Assembly (NCBI RefSeq): GCF_949987515.2
Contig: NC_082697.1
Span: 24,001,730-24,065,729 of the forward strand
DNA from: Delphinus delphis
Lineage: Eukaryota; Chordata; Mammalia; Artiodactyla; Delphinidae
Reading direction: 5' to 3'
DNA length: 64,000 bases
Made by a program: the position numbers and the translations under genes. Below, piece after piece: positions 37,201-45,211 of the stretch. The notes beneath the pieces were generated by a model. That model saw only the letters and a list, made by a program, of their open reading frames with translations. It was not told the origin of the DNA and searched no databases. Numbering within the stretch: position 1 is the stretch's first letter; each line of letters begins with the position of its first letter.

Positions 37201-39336
37201 GGGAGAAATCCCTAAACAGTAACTACCTGAAACTGCACTCTTGTAGCATCATTTAGAAACCAGCCATACAGATTTTGAAAGGAAATTTCCAGAATGTTTT
37301 TACAATTAAATAGAAATCTTGGCTAGAAGGAGAACAGTAAAAAGCGTAATGAAGTGAGCAAGGTCAAGGTCAATTTATAAAAATCCTTAGAAGGTAAAGC
37401 TCCACGCTACACCACCACTACACCACCCTACACCACCACTGCCACCGCTCACTCTAGTATCTAAAAGGCTTTTTTTTTTTTTTTTCCCCCAGTTTCTAGC
37501 ACAGATCACTTGTTTACTCATGGCCTCACTCATTGATTCATCCTCAGAAGCAGAGGCAGCCTGCCAGATGATTGGGTGCTTTAGAGCAGTGACAGATGGG
37601 AACAAGCAAGGAAGGAATGGAGGGGGGAGCCTGAGGTGGTTTATTCCCCCACTCCTAACCACTTTTCCCAGCCATACATGTGTTTCTCAGACACACCACT
37701 TGATCGTTCATATCACAACCAAGGAGAAGCTCCCTAAGTTGACCTAATTAACAGACATTTTTCTAAGGATGAACACTCAGTCAAGACAAAACCCTGTATG
37801 TTTTTGCTGCAAATGACAAATTTGCTACAGTGGAAATGAAGCTTGAGAGTTGGACATAAAGGGCTGATTATGGGGAGTTGTGCGCTATGTGAGACTCTGT
37901 TTATTTACATGGAATTAAAATAACACCATTGTCAACATCCTGTCAGATTTACTGTCCTCTGATTAGCAAAAGACTAATGAGTAAATCAGAGAAACTGATT
38001 CTACCACCTGGCACAAGCATCATAATCTCCCAGTAAGAGGTATATATTGAAATTTCCACCTATAGAAGCCTAAAAACATTGTACAGGCCACCTCTTGGAA
38101 AGTCATCTAGGTTTCACTTCTTAGCTAACAGAGTGACAAAATTTTTGCTTTTTGCTCTACATTTTGAGTCTGGGTTCTCAAAATATGATACAATACAAAA
38201 GAGAGAAGAAAAATTACTTAGAATACTGAACCTAACATGCAGCATCAGAGAGTTCAGCCTGGTTTCTAGAAACGGATAAGTTGGATTCATCTTACACATT
38301 AATGTGTTAAATAGAAAACATTTTTTTGTCCTTGATAGGAAGTAATTCTAAAACTTTTTTTTCGTTTTAAATCCAAAATATCTATTATGGAGCAGCATGA
38401 AGAATGAGGGTGAATTTTTAAGATCAATATGAGATTTTAAAGAAATGTTTACAGTTGGAGAGCTTCAGGCTATTCATTGTACTTTGCTGTAGAAGCCTTC
38501 TGTGTTGAAAAAGTTTTTGAGAGAGTTTATATTTTGAGTTTGAGTTTAAGGCATGAATAATACAAGAGGAATTAAAAGAATTAAAACACACTCCTTCCCT
38601 TTTATGTCACTGTTACCCTGTCACTGATATAAACCACTCAGTTCCCACCCCTTCCATGAAGCCTTCAGGCTCACCTGGGCTCAGAGCAGGCTGTGACTTG
38701 CTCTGAATTGCTTCCATGCCTTCCATACATACACAGGTATATCCACAGCCTTGATAATACCTGGCTAGGCCATGGTAGACACTTGCTGACCAACGGTCAT
38801 AGTCATGTTATTTAGAGACTTTGACTATGGCGTGGCAAAAAGAGTTCCTCACTGCAAAACAATGGCTTGGCTCCAGAGGCTGGGTTTTTTTTGTGGCACA
38901 ATTCACTTACTTGCTTGTAACATCACTTATTGATTTCTCACCAAAAGCACTGTCAGTCTATCCATCATTTCATTGGGTGATGGAAACAGGTGATGGAGAT
39001 TGTGGGGTTAATTGCCCAGCTAAAGCAGCTCTCCCCATCCTGGCACCTTTTTCATGTATGTTTGCTTCACCTTCCACTACCTGTATAACATTTCCCCAAT
39101 CGCCAGGCCCTAGTTTACAGGGCCGAGAAGTCTGAGACCCTCTTCATACTGAGTTCCCCTTTTGAGGACCTTAGACTGATTCAGAGTCCAGTAGGGCTCC
39201 ACTTAGGTCAGCCCTGGTTCCTGTGGACTGTCTAAAAGGCACTGCTATAAAGAAATGCCTCAGCTGAATATGTCCTTCCTTTCTCCCCACAGACATAACC
39301 AGTGCGGTGCAATCCAAGCGAAGAAAATCCAAGTAA
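4478..39336 (+). CDS. NCOA6: Nuclear receptor coactivator 6, 3' portion (ten coding exons)
   Basis: NCOA6 (ASC-2/TRBP/RAP250/PRIP) is a nuclear coactivator that binds liganded nuclear receptors through LxxLL motifs and is part of the ASCOM complex with KMT2C/KMT2D methyltransferases. Joined coding segments: 4478-4606, 5164-6009, 8050-8196, 10715-11831, 14368-14489, 17651-20602, 23536-23604, 26493-26529, 30859-31007, 39293-39336. Together they give 5612 nt, about 1869 residues plus stop, in one uninterrupted frame; human NCOA6 has about 2063 residues, so roughly the first 170 lie left of the window. Visible features are Q/P/M/N-rich low-complexity regions, NR box 1 (LVNLL, 11698-11712), a lysine-rich stretch after it, NR box 2 (LSQLL, 19183-19197), a Ser/Thr/Pro-rich region and a basic C terminus (SKRRKSK). 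No frameshift or premature stop was seen, so the gene looks functional. Confidence 0.96.
4607..5163 (+). other. NCOA6: NCOA6 intron, no repeat recognised
   Basis: A 557-bp intron with GT-AG ends. I see no recognisable element in it. Confidence 0.8.
5164..6009 (+). CDS. NCOA6: NCOA6 coding exon with glutamine/proline-rich region
   Basis: The acceptor is TTTAAACAG and the donor GAG|GTGAGG. The 846 bp encode about 282 residues, phase 1 at both ends. The N-terminal part holds the first Gln-rich tract (about 5296-5385), which here is broken by several prolines and a leucine instead of being a long pure run. The rest is Pro/Ser/Gln-rich low complexity, consistent with the disordered N-terminal coactivation region. 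Confidence 0.95.
6010..8049 (+). other. NCOA6: NCOA6 intron, no repeat recognised
   Basis: About 2 kb of AT-rich unique-looking sequence between coding exons. No exon, SINE or LINE was recognised. Confidence 0.7.
8050..8196 (+). CDS. NCOA6: NCOA6 coding exon (147 bp)
   Basis: It starts after TTCTATTAAG with GA completing a glycine, then continues [13 protein letters not shown]. It ends at GCAG|GTTTGT, a donor with T at +3 and so weaker than its neighbours. 147 bp keep the frame whether included or skipped. It encodes about 49 residues matching NCOA6. Confidence 0.94.
8410..8665 (+). mobile_element. hAT-type nonautonomous DNA transposon relic
   Basis: The ends are inverted: GGTCAGCA near 8419 and TTTGCTGAC near 8651-8659. 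The interior follows a common mammalian hAT (Charlie group) pattern, with AGATAGTAAATATTTTAGGC and GGCCTGATTTGGCCCATGG. A stretch at about 8573-8625 does not fit that pattern and resembles sequence at 9.18 kb (see findings). Family name not assigned. Confidence 0.72.
9290..9590 (+). mobile_element. L2-like LINE 3' end
   Basis: The run ends with the pattern of L2 3' ends: 'actagactctaag...ggtcaggga' , then a 'gtacatattaggtactcaat' segment and a TTGATTGGATGAAT tail. Confidence 0.55.
10715..11831 (+). CDS. NCOA6: NCOA6 coding exon with NR box 1
   Basis: The acceptor is a T10 tract followed by AAAG; the donor is CTAAA|GTAGGT, and the next exon begins with C, making an Asn codon across the junction. 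About 372 residues rich in Q, M, N and P. Near the end it encodes the LxxLL receptor-binding motif LVNLL (11698-11712), followed by the lysine-rich [13 protein letters not shown], a probable nuclear localisation signal. If the intron were retained, the frame would stop at TAG immediately after the donor. Confidence 0.95.
11832..14367 (+). other. NCOA6: NCOA6 intron with old L1M 3' UTR
   Basis: The first 470 bases are an old L1 3' UTR. The remainder, about 12.3-14.37 kb, is AT-rich and shows no element or exon I can support. Confidence 0.68.
11878..12300 (+). mobile_element. Old L1M 3' UTR fragment
   Basis: Resembles old L1 3' UTR text: a 'ttttaaacatgtataaaataagaatagtataatg' type opening, a middle with 'tatgtacctctgaaagttaaggaca', and an end with ATATGTCTCTTAAGTCT. 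The pattern order is right, but this is by recall only. Confidence 0.6.
14368..14489 (+). CDS. NCOA6: NCOA6 coding exon (122 bp)
   Basis: The acceptor is TTATGTTTTAG and the donor CCAG|GTGATA. It encodes about 40 residues beginning TPDTRPAG and ending NRPPG, continuous in frame with the exons on both sides. Skipping 122 bp would shift the frame. Confidence 0.94.
14490..17650 (+). other. NCOA6: NCOA6 intron, mostly unique
   Basis: Contains a TG-rich simple repeat at 14680-14732 and a possible old L1 3' fragment at about 14955-15080 (similar to the 11.9-kb one). The rest, including open frames near 15.95-16.26 kb, shows no recognisable gene or repeat. Confidence 0.65.
14680..14732 (+). repeat. 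Imperfect (TG)n microsatellite
   Basis: TG-rich tract interrupted by TATG, TTTG and CG variants. Confidence 0.85.
17651..20602 (+). CDS. NCOA6: NCOA6 large coding exon with NR box 2
   Basis: The acceptor is CTCGTTTTAG and the donor ATAG|GTATGT; 2952 bp encode about 984 residues. It opens with a Pro/Gln-rich stretch, then a CAG run passing directly into an ATG run (Q6 M4, about 17794-17822). Further on are a Ser/Arg/Pro basic patch (about 18676-18770), NR box 2 LSQLL (19183-19197) and a long Ser/Thr/Pro-rich, largely hydrophobic-poor region. All is in one frame. Reading beyond the donor gives a further 34 codons before a stop, which is intron sequence. Confidence 0.96.
21190..21395 (+). mobile_element. 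MIR SINE, sense
   Basis: Shows the MIR core: 'cttaggcaagttacttga', then 'tttgtaaaatggggacaata', and a 3' part with a 'gtaatcattcaata' ending. Confidence 0.75.
21735..21950 (+). mobile_element. MIR SINE, sense
   Basis: Shows 'ggttcaaattctagctcc', 'cccttaacctcttgtaagc' and 'gtaaactggagattgtaat' in MIR order. Confidence 0.7.
22670..23010 (+). mobile_element. L2-like LINE fragment
   Basis: A 'gtccttcaaagcctaattctgatgt' pattern followed by 'gtgcctggcacagagccttgcc' suggests an L2 3' end. Low certainty. Confidence 0.4.
23536..23604 (+). CDS. NCOA6: NCOA6 coding exon (69 bp)
   Basis: A strong polypyrimidine tract ending TTGCCTTAG precedes it and CCAG|GTAAGG follows. It encodes 23 residues ([11 protein letters not shown]...). 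The length is a multiple of three, so it could be skipped without a frameshift. Phases match both neighbours. Confidence 0.92.
24469..24617 (+). mobile_element. CHR-family SINE, short form
   Basis: The tRNA-like head GGGAATTCCCTGGCAGTCCAG and B box GGTTCAGTCCC are followed by a short body and A-rich tail. A clear duplication, AAAGTAAGGTAGAAGTTG, sits at 24452-24469 and, with one change, at 24620-24637. Confidence 0.88.
25425..25650 (-). mobile_element. MIR SINE, antisense
   Basis: Antisense MIR pattern: 'tttttcagatgagacgttgag', 'gcccaaggtcacatggctaa' and an upstream 'ctaatactgagttattacta' part. Confidence 0.72.
26493..26529 (+). CDS. NCOA6: NCOA6 very short coding exon (37 bp)
   Basis: The acceptor is TTTTTAACAG and the donor AAAG|GTAAGA. 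The 37 bp encode [11 protein letters not shown] plus split codons, the position where human NCOA6 reads [11 protein letters not shown]. Both splice sites are good; phase 1 entry and phase 2 exit fit the flanking exons. Skipping would shift the frame. Confidence 0.92.
26835..27890 (+). mobile_element. Truncated LINE-1 with inverted 5' part (twin priming)
   Basis: From about 26835 to 27216 the minus strand encodes ORF2 C-terminal sequence ([20 protein letters not shown] ... [15 protein letters not shown]). From about 27217 the plus strand continues it ([17 protein letters not shown] ... [11 protein letters not shown]) into the 3' UTR and AATAAAG. The two parts meet back to back at the protein position where they are contiguous in L1. 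ATATATAGGAGCTGTTG flanks the insertion at 26818-26834 and 27934-27950. Confidence 0.92.
27891..27940 (+). repeat. (TA)25 microsatellite at the L1 3' end
   Basis: Fifty bases of pure TA sit between the L1 tail and the downstream target-site copy, which itself begins with ATATATA. It probably grew from the L1 tail and the TA-rich target. Confidence 0.95.
28300..28520 (-). mobile_element. MIR SINE, antisense
   Basis: Antisense MIR signature: 'cttacagatgaggaacctaaag', 'ctcagagaggttaactaaattg' and 'gaagctgagattcacaccc'. Confidence 0.75.
30054..30284 (-). mobile_element. MER20-like hAT transposon, antisense
   Basis: On the minus strand it has the MER20 order: CAATGATTCTCAGTAGGGGG, an 'aatgtctggagacattttt' segment, 'gtagaggccagggatgac' and 'aatagtcaataacgctgagg'. 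The ends are mutually inverted (CAGGGTGTCTCAGCCTC and GAGAATCATTG). Confidence 0.8.
30859..31007 (+). CDS. NCOA6: NCOA6 coding exon with tandem acceptor
   Basis: The acceptor sequence is CTCTCTGTCAGCAG, so splicing could occur after either CAG (exon start 30859 or 30862). The upstream choice gives Ser-Ser, the downstream choice one Ser. The donor is AAAG|GTTAGC. About 50 residues rich in Ser, Arg and Glu, containing RRNSRTEEP and [10 protein letters not shown], end in phase 1 as required by the last exon. Confidence 0.94.
31192..31225 (+). repeat. (TG)n microsatellite
   Basis: Uninterrupted GT/TG run in the NCOA6 intron, about 190 bases after the donor at 31007. Confidence 0.9.
31270..32620 (+). 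mobile_element. L2-like LINE or other ancient dispersed repeat, sense
   Basis: The pyrimidine-rich strand has the order of an ancient mammalian repeat: 'ggcttctctgacccagaactctc', 'gcaaactcaacatgtctaaaaac', 'aaaacccttcaatggtttacc', 'accacaaggtcctatctgg', and an L2-type tail ('ggcaggagatgtctgg', 'gtatccctggtgcctactg', 'cagtatttattaa'). Interrupted near 31866-31910 by an AT-rich insert. Family assignment tentative. Confidence 0.5.
32948..33165 (+). mobile_element. CHR-2 SINE nested in the mariner
   Basis: Head GGGCTTCCCTGGTGGTGCAG, B box GGGTTCGTGCCCC, CHR-2 body ending GAGAGGCCCGCGTACAGC and an A25-like tail. AAAAAACTTACC lies on both sides (about 32935-32946 and 33161-33172). Confidence 0.93.
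33210..34320 (+). pseudogene. Mariner transposase pseudogene
   Basis: Decayed transposase frame running from about 33210 to 33930 and resuming after the second SINE at about 34142-34300. Frameshift near 33500, several in-frame stops near 33630-33815, and loss of roughly 100-150 bp around the second SINE. Described as broken; not restored. Confidence 0.88.
33933..34141 (+). mobile_element. CHR-2 SINE nested in the mariner
   Basis: Near-consensus CHR-2 (GGCTTCCCTGGTGGCGCAG ... GGCCCGCGTACCGC) with an A tail. No convincing target-site duplication is visible, and transposase sequence is missing at this point, so a deletion accompanied or followed insertion. Confidence 0.92.
35841..36256 (+). mobile_element. 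Long CHR-1 SINE with amplified internal units
   Basis: Head AGGACTTCCCTGGTGGCGCAG, B box GGTTTGATCCC, then at least five CAACTACTGA-type units instead of the usual two or three, and an AAAT-repeat tail (36226-36256). AAATGTATGTGTCTC flanks it at 35826-35840 and 36257-36271. Confidence 0.93.
37407..37438 (+). repeat. Short minisatellite, about three CTACACCACCA units
   Basis: Units of 11, 10 and 11 bases in tandem. A long pyrimidine tract follows at 37470. Confidence 0.85.
39293..39336 (+). CDS. NCOA6: NCOA6 last coding exon and stop
   Basis: A pyrimidine-rich acceptor (TTTCTCCCCACAG) precedes GACATAACC. It encodes [14 protein letters not shown] and ends with TAA at 39334-39336. The basic C terminus matches the family and may be a second nuclear localisation signal. 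Confidence 0.96.
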
Positions 39337-39860
39337 ACAAGCTGAATGACGACTTGATATTTGTAAATGTGTGTGAATTTTACAAAAAGCGATTTTGAGC
39401 TGTGACTTTTTAAAATCCATTTCTGTACAGTTAGTTATTTTAATAATGTGGTCCTTTTCCTGGTCCCTGCAACCTGTTTCATAAAGTGCAATGGGGAAAG
39501 CAGAGTTGTTGAACCCTTTTGGTGTTGCAAGATGAAGTTCAAGGTTTCTAAAATGTTGCCATGTATTGAGAGGAGCTAATGTGATTATGTTAATAGTTTT
39601 CACATTTCCTAAGCAGCCTAGAGTACAGGGTGAGCATTTTTAGATCTTCTAATGATGTATTGTGCTGTGGAAGTACTGTGTGTGAATAGCAGTAGTGGGG
39701 CAAAAGGAATCTTCTCATTTGGAAATGTTGTAAATAATTTTATTATATAGTGTTTTGGATGTATTTGTTGTAGAAATGGACCAGTGAATAAAGAGAATCT
39801 AAGGGTTTGTACAATGTGAAATACTGAATGTGTTAAATAAATGTCTTTGTCCTAGAACAT
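39337..39860 (+). other. NCOA6: NCOA6 3' untranslated region
   Basis: About 520 bp between the stop codon and the second AATAAA hexamer region. No repeat was recognised inside. The end is inferred from the poly(A) signals, not from a transcript. Confidence 0.8.
39787..39841 (+). terminator. NCOA6: NCOA6 polyadenylation signals
   Basis: Two AATAAA hexamers occur at 39787-39792 and 39836-39841. The second is followed by a GT-rich stretch, so cleavage near 39855-39865 is likely; the first could give a slightly shorter end. Confidence 0.78.
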
Positions 39861-39862
39861 AA

Positions 39863-41009
39863 ACGTATGTTATTGGTAAGGGATTATTGGGTAAGCAAGC
39901 TCTTTCTTTGGACCATAAATGAATAGGAACAGCCTTCTTTGTGAATTAGAATCCCATCATGTCCTCATTACACTTGAGTTGCCCACCTGGCAAGTTGTGG
40001 AAAATGTACCTACTTATTCACTCAACTCATTCTCTTGGCTTTGAAGAAACTAGCTCTTTTCAGCACTATACCAGGCACTTTGATATTGATCAGATTTCTT
40101 TTGGTTGCAAAATGACAGAATCAACTTAGAGAGGATCAAAGGTCACCCAGGATTTTCTGGAGACAGGAAGCCATCAGCAAACCAGATGGCACTCTTCTCT
40201 ACCTCATTCATCTGCTTCTCCATGCACATGATGGATTGCTCCAAAACTACTATGTTTACACCTCCTCCATTCAAGAGATAAGCCCAGACTGACCAGCAAG
40301 ATTTTTTATAACAGCATCAAGAATCTAGCCCAGTTTAGGTCAGGTTTCTAACTTCAGTCCATGTCCGTGGTTAAATGGAGCAGCTCCCAAATAAAAGTTG
40401 TCATTTTGCATTATGTACTTCAGAGATATCCACTATGTTCCACTCTTTGGCTGCCCTGTTTCTCATCTGCATCAGGCCTGGGGTGACTCATCAGTGTGCC
40501 TAGTTTTTCCCTTTCCTGGCTCTGTTCTTACCTTAAAAATTGTGGTCTCAAAAAAAAAAAAAAAAAAATTGTGGTCTCCAAACCAGCTGCTTCTGCCCCT
40601 ACCCTACCCCCAACATTCAGGGGACTTTAGTGCTTGGGGTCCTGTCTTTATCTTGGTCTGGGCCCCAGCCTTCTGCCGTGTCTCCTACAGCTAGACATAT
40701 ACTCTATCCCTTCCCCTTCAGGGGCTCCATAACCCAGTGCCTGAGACCAAAAGGTTGAATTGATTCTCATGCTCTTATTTTCCTTTTTTTAAATGTGTCT
40801 TGCATTATAAGGATTCTCTAAAAGTAGTTATTTCTGAGTCACCCCCCATTGTCTGGCTCTGTTACCAGCAAGCTTATCTACCCTCTTCCTTCCCTGTATG
40901 ACACACGCACAACCAGAACCAAAGCCAGCCTAACAACACCCTAAGCCAATACTGTGTTTGAGATTGCAAAGTGCTTCTCCTACTTTAGCTGTACTCAGGA
41001 AGAAAGCAT
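39863..41009. other. Intergenic gap between convergent NCOA6 and TP53INP2 3' ends
   Basis: About 1.1 kb. Contains a poly(A) tract flanked by direct repeats at 40.55 kb. No gene was recognised. Confidence 0.7.
40535..40578 (+). mobile_element. Poly(A)-only retroinsertion with target-site duplication (inferred)
   Basis: AAAAATTGTGGTCTC at 40535-40549 is followed by 19 A and then an identical AAAAATTGTGGTCTC (40564-40578, sharing A residues). The first copy follows TT, giving TT|AAAA, the L1 endonuclease consensus. No other inserted sequence is present. Confidence 0.7.
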
Positions 41010-44000
41010 AATGTGCTTTAAATAGATTTTTATTTGTTTTTCTTTATATTAACTTTTTCTCCCATAGAGGAATAACATTACAGTCTAACAATCAGAATCC
41101 TGTTACACACATACACAGGCATGCCACGTGAGCAGGCTGAGGCGGTTGTGTCCTTGAGTCTGTCAACATGTCATAACATGGTCAACCAGAGTCTCCTCTT
41201 TTCAGCCAGTCTCAACACAAAACACCCAAGAGGGACGCACTCATCTTACTGGTTCCATTTGGAACTAGGCAGCAGGGCAAGAGGGAAGATATAAGGGGCC
41301 ATGTTATGTCTGCCTTCAGTCCCCTCACATAAAGCCACATGGATCTGAGGAGTCATCCAAGAGCTCTGGTGGGGTCCTCAACGCACCTAACATTATGGGT
41401 CAGAGCAAACTCAAGGTTCCAGGTGGGGGCCGGGGAGCAAGCATACTCCAAAACAGCAGCAAACCGCATTCATACACAGATGGGACCCTGATGGGGCCAG
41501 ACTGCAAAGGCTGGAAATGACACCCAGTTTGAAGAGAGATGTATTGGAGAATCACTGGAAGTTGTCCTTTGATGTAATTGGGACTCACTCTAGAAATAGG
41601 GGTCCCTCTCACATACTCAGTTTTGGCAAAGCGCTGGTAGTCTTGACGTTAAGTAATGCAGTCTGGAACAAACTTCTACAGGGTCTCTGAAACATCAGTA
41701 AAGACAGACTCTCTAACCTCCTCCTGTCTAAGGTTGCATAGGACTTTGTGAATTCTGGTTCCCTCATGTATTCAAGTTCTGTGGTTTAAAAAAAAATCCT
41801 GAAGCATGCTCAAGGTGAAAGGCACATACACAGTCAATACAGTATGACGAGTTCTGCTGCTTCAGGAGTCAGACTAGCAGGAGACCAAACTAGTGTTGGC
41901 TCTTAGAAATCTATACACAATTAAAATATTGTCACACTCAAATGCTACAGAATCTATAGGAAAGTACAAAAACATGAGCCTTGCAACCAGCCAGGTGATG
42001 ATGTTGGAGGGTTCTAGAACTACAGGAGCCTCCAGAAATACGGGTACGGTAGGGGCCTTTTGAAATTTGAGCCAAATGCCCTATAACTCACTTTTCCCCC
42101 ACAGAAGGATCGTGAGCACTGCCCAGAACTGAGCCTAGGCTCCAGCTGGCAGCAAAGGAGTAGGCAAGAAGAGTTGGAGGGAGTTTCAGCTCTTGGAAGT
42201 GCTGAAGACCCTAAGCTGGCTGTGAAGTAACCAAGGAGTAGCTGGAAGAATAAAAGGGACTAGGTCGTAACTGAAGGAGAACCTTGGAGAGAGGAGCAAG
42301 GTTGTCAACTACTAGGGCCCTAGTGGATCAGCATGGGGAATTTGATCTGCTCTTACTGTAAGTTTGGCTTATTCCCTTGGATAGGAGACCCCAACAGGGC
42401 TTTCTCTGTCCCTATCCAAGCATCCATGGGGCTACCCCCTCCCTTATCCATACACCCCACTGGAGACCTAGGGTTATAGGGCCAGGGAGGGCAGCTGCCT
42501 TTGCCCGCATGAGGTTGCAGAGTTTTCTGTAAGCCTCAGCTTGGCTGTGAGGCCTAGAAACCTAGAATTGAAGGGAAAGACCTGTGTTAGTGTGTAATAG
42601 GAAATCTTAAAAGTTTCAAGGAAGAAAGAGCACACACTAGAAAAGGACAGAAAGAGGAAAGGGGAAGCAACTCGGGGCATCCCAAGAGGCTGTTGCTGGT
42701 GTCTGAGCCCAAAAGTCAATCCCACCGTGAGAAGGGGAAAGCTGGCTGCCCCTGTTCCCTTTGTCTCACCCAGATATTCAGGTTCCCTCTTCCAGGTACT
42801 TACTGGAGGAGAAGGGAAGGGGAACCATAGGGTACCCATTTCCCCCCAGCAGCCTAGAAAGGAAGAGAGCCCTGGGAAAGAAAATGAAGAGAGGCTCCCC
42901 TAAAGGCCCTGAACCTGGACAGGGACTATTTGGGGATTGTGGCAGTGGGGCTCCTGGCCTCCTACTCAGGAGTGTTTATTAGCCATCCTGGCAGAGTATG
43001 AAATACAAGGCCAGAGGCAAGATGAAGGCTAGCTGCCATTCCTTGGTTGGCTTCACCCCACAGCTTGTCCTCCCCAGCATCATCATTCTGCATTCTTATC
43101 CTGGGGTGTGTCCTTCTCCTGCCTAGAATCCCTCTGGCCTGCATCTCTCCTAAGCTAGTTCTAGCACCTTGGGGCATGTGAACAGATGTCTAGGATGGCA
43201 GGGCCTTGCCCAGCCTTTACTGCTGGGTTGATGTGGGTAGGGCAGCAAGGTACTAACTAAGCCTTTCAGATACAGGGCCCGGCAGAGGGGTTGATTTCAG
43301 GAAGAGATTTGGGAGGTGGCATTGTAGAAAAGTGATGTGGGCTCCAGCTTGAGAGCAGGGCTTGGCCTCTCTGAGTAAGCACCATGCCAGCCCCCATTGT
43401 GCCCTGCTCCCTACAGCATCTTAACCTGTCTGTCCTGTCTACATTTTCAATAGGTTTCCTCTTTTCCTCGATTCCCTCCACCTTCTCCCTCTAACTCACA
43501 TCTCACAGTCCTTTCCCACATACCTTACCTTTCCATACCTAGGCAACTCCAAGGAGCCCAGCCCCCAGAGGAGAGGGAAGGGGAAGACTAAAGGCAGAAC
43601 CCTTTAGTCTCAGTGGGAGAATTACTGGGAATGAGTAATAAGGGAGCAGGAGTGAATGCAGTGCCAAACATTAGATAGACTGAGGCTTGTAAAGTGGGAG
43701 CTGAAGGTAGGGAATGAGCCAGAAATGAAACTGGAAGAAGACACTCTCAGAAATAGGAGTGGGCCAGAGTAGAGGACCGGAGGGCAGGGATGGAGAATGT
43801 CAGGGCAAAGATCAGGATGGGAACCGACGGAGTGTCGGCGGTGGGGGAGATGGAGCATTAGATGCCAGAAGGGGCCAGAAGGTGGGAGGGTGAAGGGAGA
43901 GGGGGAGGTTCAGAGGCAGATTAGAGGATCAGAGATAGGGAAATAGAAGGAGTAGGAGAGAGAGAGAGAGAGTGAGGCTATCACCCCCACCTCACACACT

Positions 44001-44131
44001 TAAGAAGGGAGGTTGTGGTGTCCAGCCCGAAGTGGGCTGCAGGCGCCCCTCAAGCAGCACACTGGCTGCGGCGGAGGGGCTGGATAAGGGTCGGGAGTCA
44101 GCGAGGGGTTTGCGGCACGGCCGGCGGAAGC
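41010..44131 (-). other. TP53INP2: TP53INP2 3' untranslated region
   Basis: About 3.1 kb from the TGA (44134-44132) to the likely poly(A) signal. The length agrees with the long 3' UTR known for the human mRNA (about 4 kb total). No SINE or LINE was seen inside, unlike the surrounding DNA. A GA-rich run lies at 43953-43972. Confidence 0.7.
41029..41034 (-). terminator. TP53INP2: Probable TP53INP2 poly(A) signal
   Basis: AATAAA on the minus strand (TTTATT on plus). Its position gives the expected 3' UTR length. Cleavage near 41010 is inferred. Confidence 0.6.
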
Positions 44132-44381
44132 TCAGTAGTTGAACTGGCGCTGGCACGGCTGGTAGACAAAGCTGCCCTGGTGCTTGGGCCGGCGCGGACG
44201 GCTCTCGCGGGCGCGGTTCTGCCGTTGCACCACCTTGGCGCTCAGAGCGTGGCGCTCGGCCCGCTGCCGGGCCCGCTGCAGGCGCCGCGCCTGGCCCGCC
44301 TTCTCCAGCAGTGTGGCCCGCGCCGGCAGAGGGGCGGCGTGGTGCAGGGCCCGGGGTTCACGGCGAGCAGGCGCCAACTCC
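44132..44381 (-). CDS. TP53INP2: TP53INP2 last coding exon
   Basis: The acceptor is TCCCCTCAG|GGAG. It encodes residues 139-220, very rich in Arg and Ala (RRLQRARQRAERHALS), ending FNY-TGA. This basic C-terminal region is conserved between TP53INP1 and TP53INP2. Confidence 0.95.
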
Positions 44382-45171
44382 CTGAGGGGACAGAGCGAGG
44401 CAGTCAGGGCTAGACAAGTCGTGGGGGACGGAGGAGAGCGCTGGCACTTCCCACCCTGTCCCCGCACCCTCGCACGATTTGGTCTCTGCTCCTAGGGGGG
44501 CGCACAATGCCCTTCTTGTGGGTACCAACCATTCCTCCAAGCCAACCTGGAGATGCCTACCGTCTCAGCGATCCCAAGCCTCGAAGCTCTGTCTCTCTCA
44601 AGCCCCGCCCTAGCCACGAAGCCACGCCTCTCCCTATCTCAAAGCCCCGCCCCTTTACCTTCAGGCCTAGCTTCATTCCGGCCCATGGGCCCCGCCCTTT
44701 GCCTCGAAGACCCGCCTCTAAAGGCCCCGCCCCGGCACTGCCAGGGGGTCTCCTGGGCTCGCTCCTGCAGCGGGGACCCTAACCTCCAAGACAAGCTTCT
44801 CTAGGCCTCCAGGCTCCGCCCCCGGCCGGCTCACCCGTCGCTAAGGTCTCCGTCTGGCAGGGCGGCGTCAGGGTGCGGGGAAGGAGGTCCCGGCTCCAGC
44901 ACTATGGTGCTGCCGGTCACGTAAACGGACATGCTGGGGTGCTCGATGAGGAGGTCCTCCAGGGGGCTGCTCTGGAGGCGGGCAGGCCCGAGCCCAGGCC
45001 CTTCTGCAGTAAAACAGGCCGGAGGGGTAACAAACCAGCTCTCATCCATCAAGGAGGGTGCGGGCGGAGGGCGGCCCGCAGGGGCCGGGGCGGCCCCGGG
45101 GCTGGGTGGAGCTGTGAAGCTGTCTACGTGGCGCGGGAGGGGGAGCCATGCGGAGGAGGGGGCGCAGCAGG

Positions 45172-45211
<40 letters not shown>

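Larger units (their letters stand above)
31008..39292 (+). other. NCOA6: NCOA6 last intron, rich in inserts
   Basis: Holds a GT microsatellite, an L2-like LINE (31.27-32.6 kb), a mariner with nested SINEs (32.8-34.4 kb), a CHR-1 SINE (35.84-36.26 kb) and a short minisatellite (37.41-37.44 kb). 34.4-35.8 and 36.3-39.29 kb otherwise show no exon I can support. Confidence 0.7.

Noticed and set aside
37469..37492. Long T/C tract ending CCCCCAG in the last NCOA6 intron, a strong-looking acceptor
   Set aside because: The sequence after it gives a stop within about 15 codons in the required phase, no good donor follows, and nothing matches NCOA6. Probably a cryptic site.
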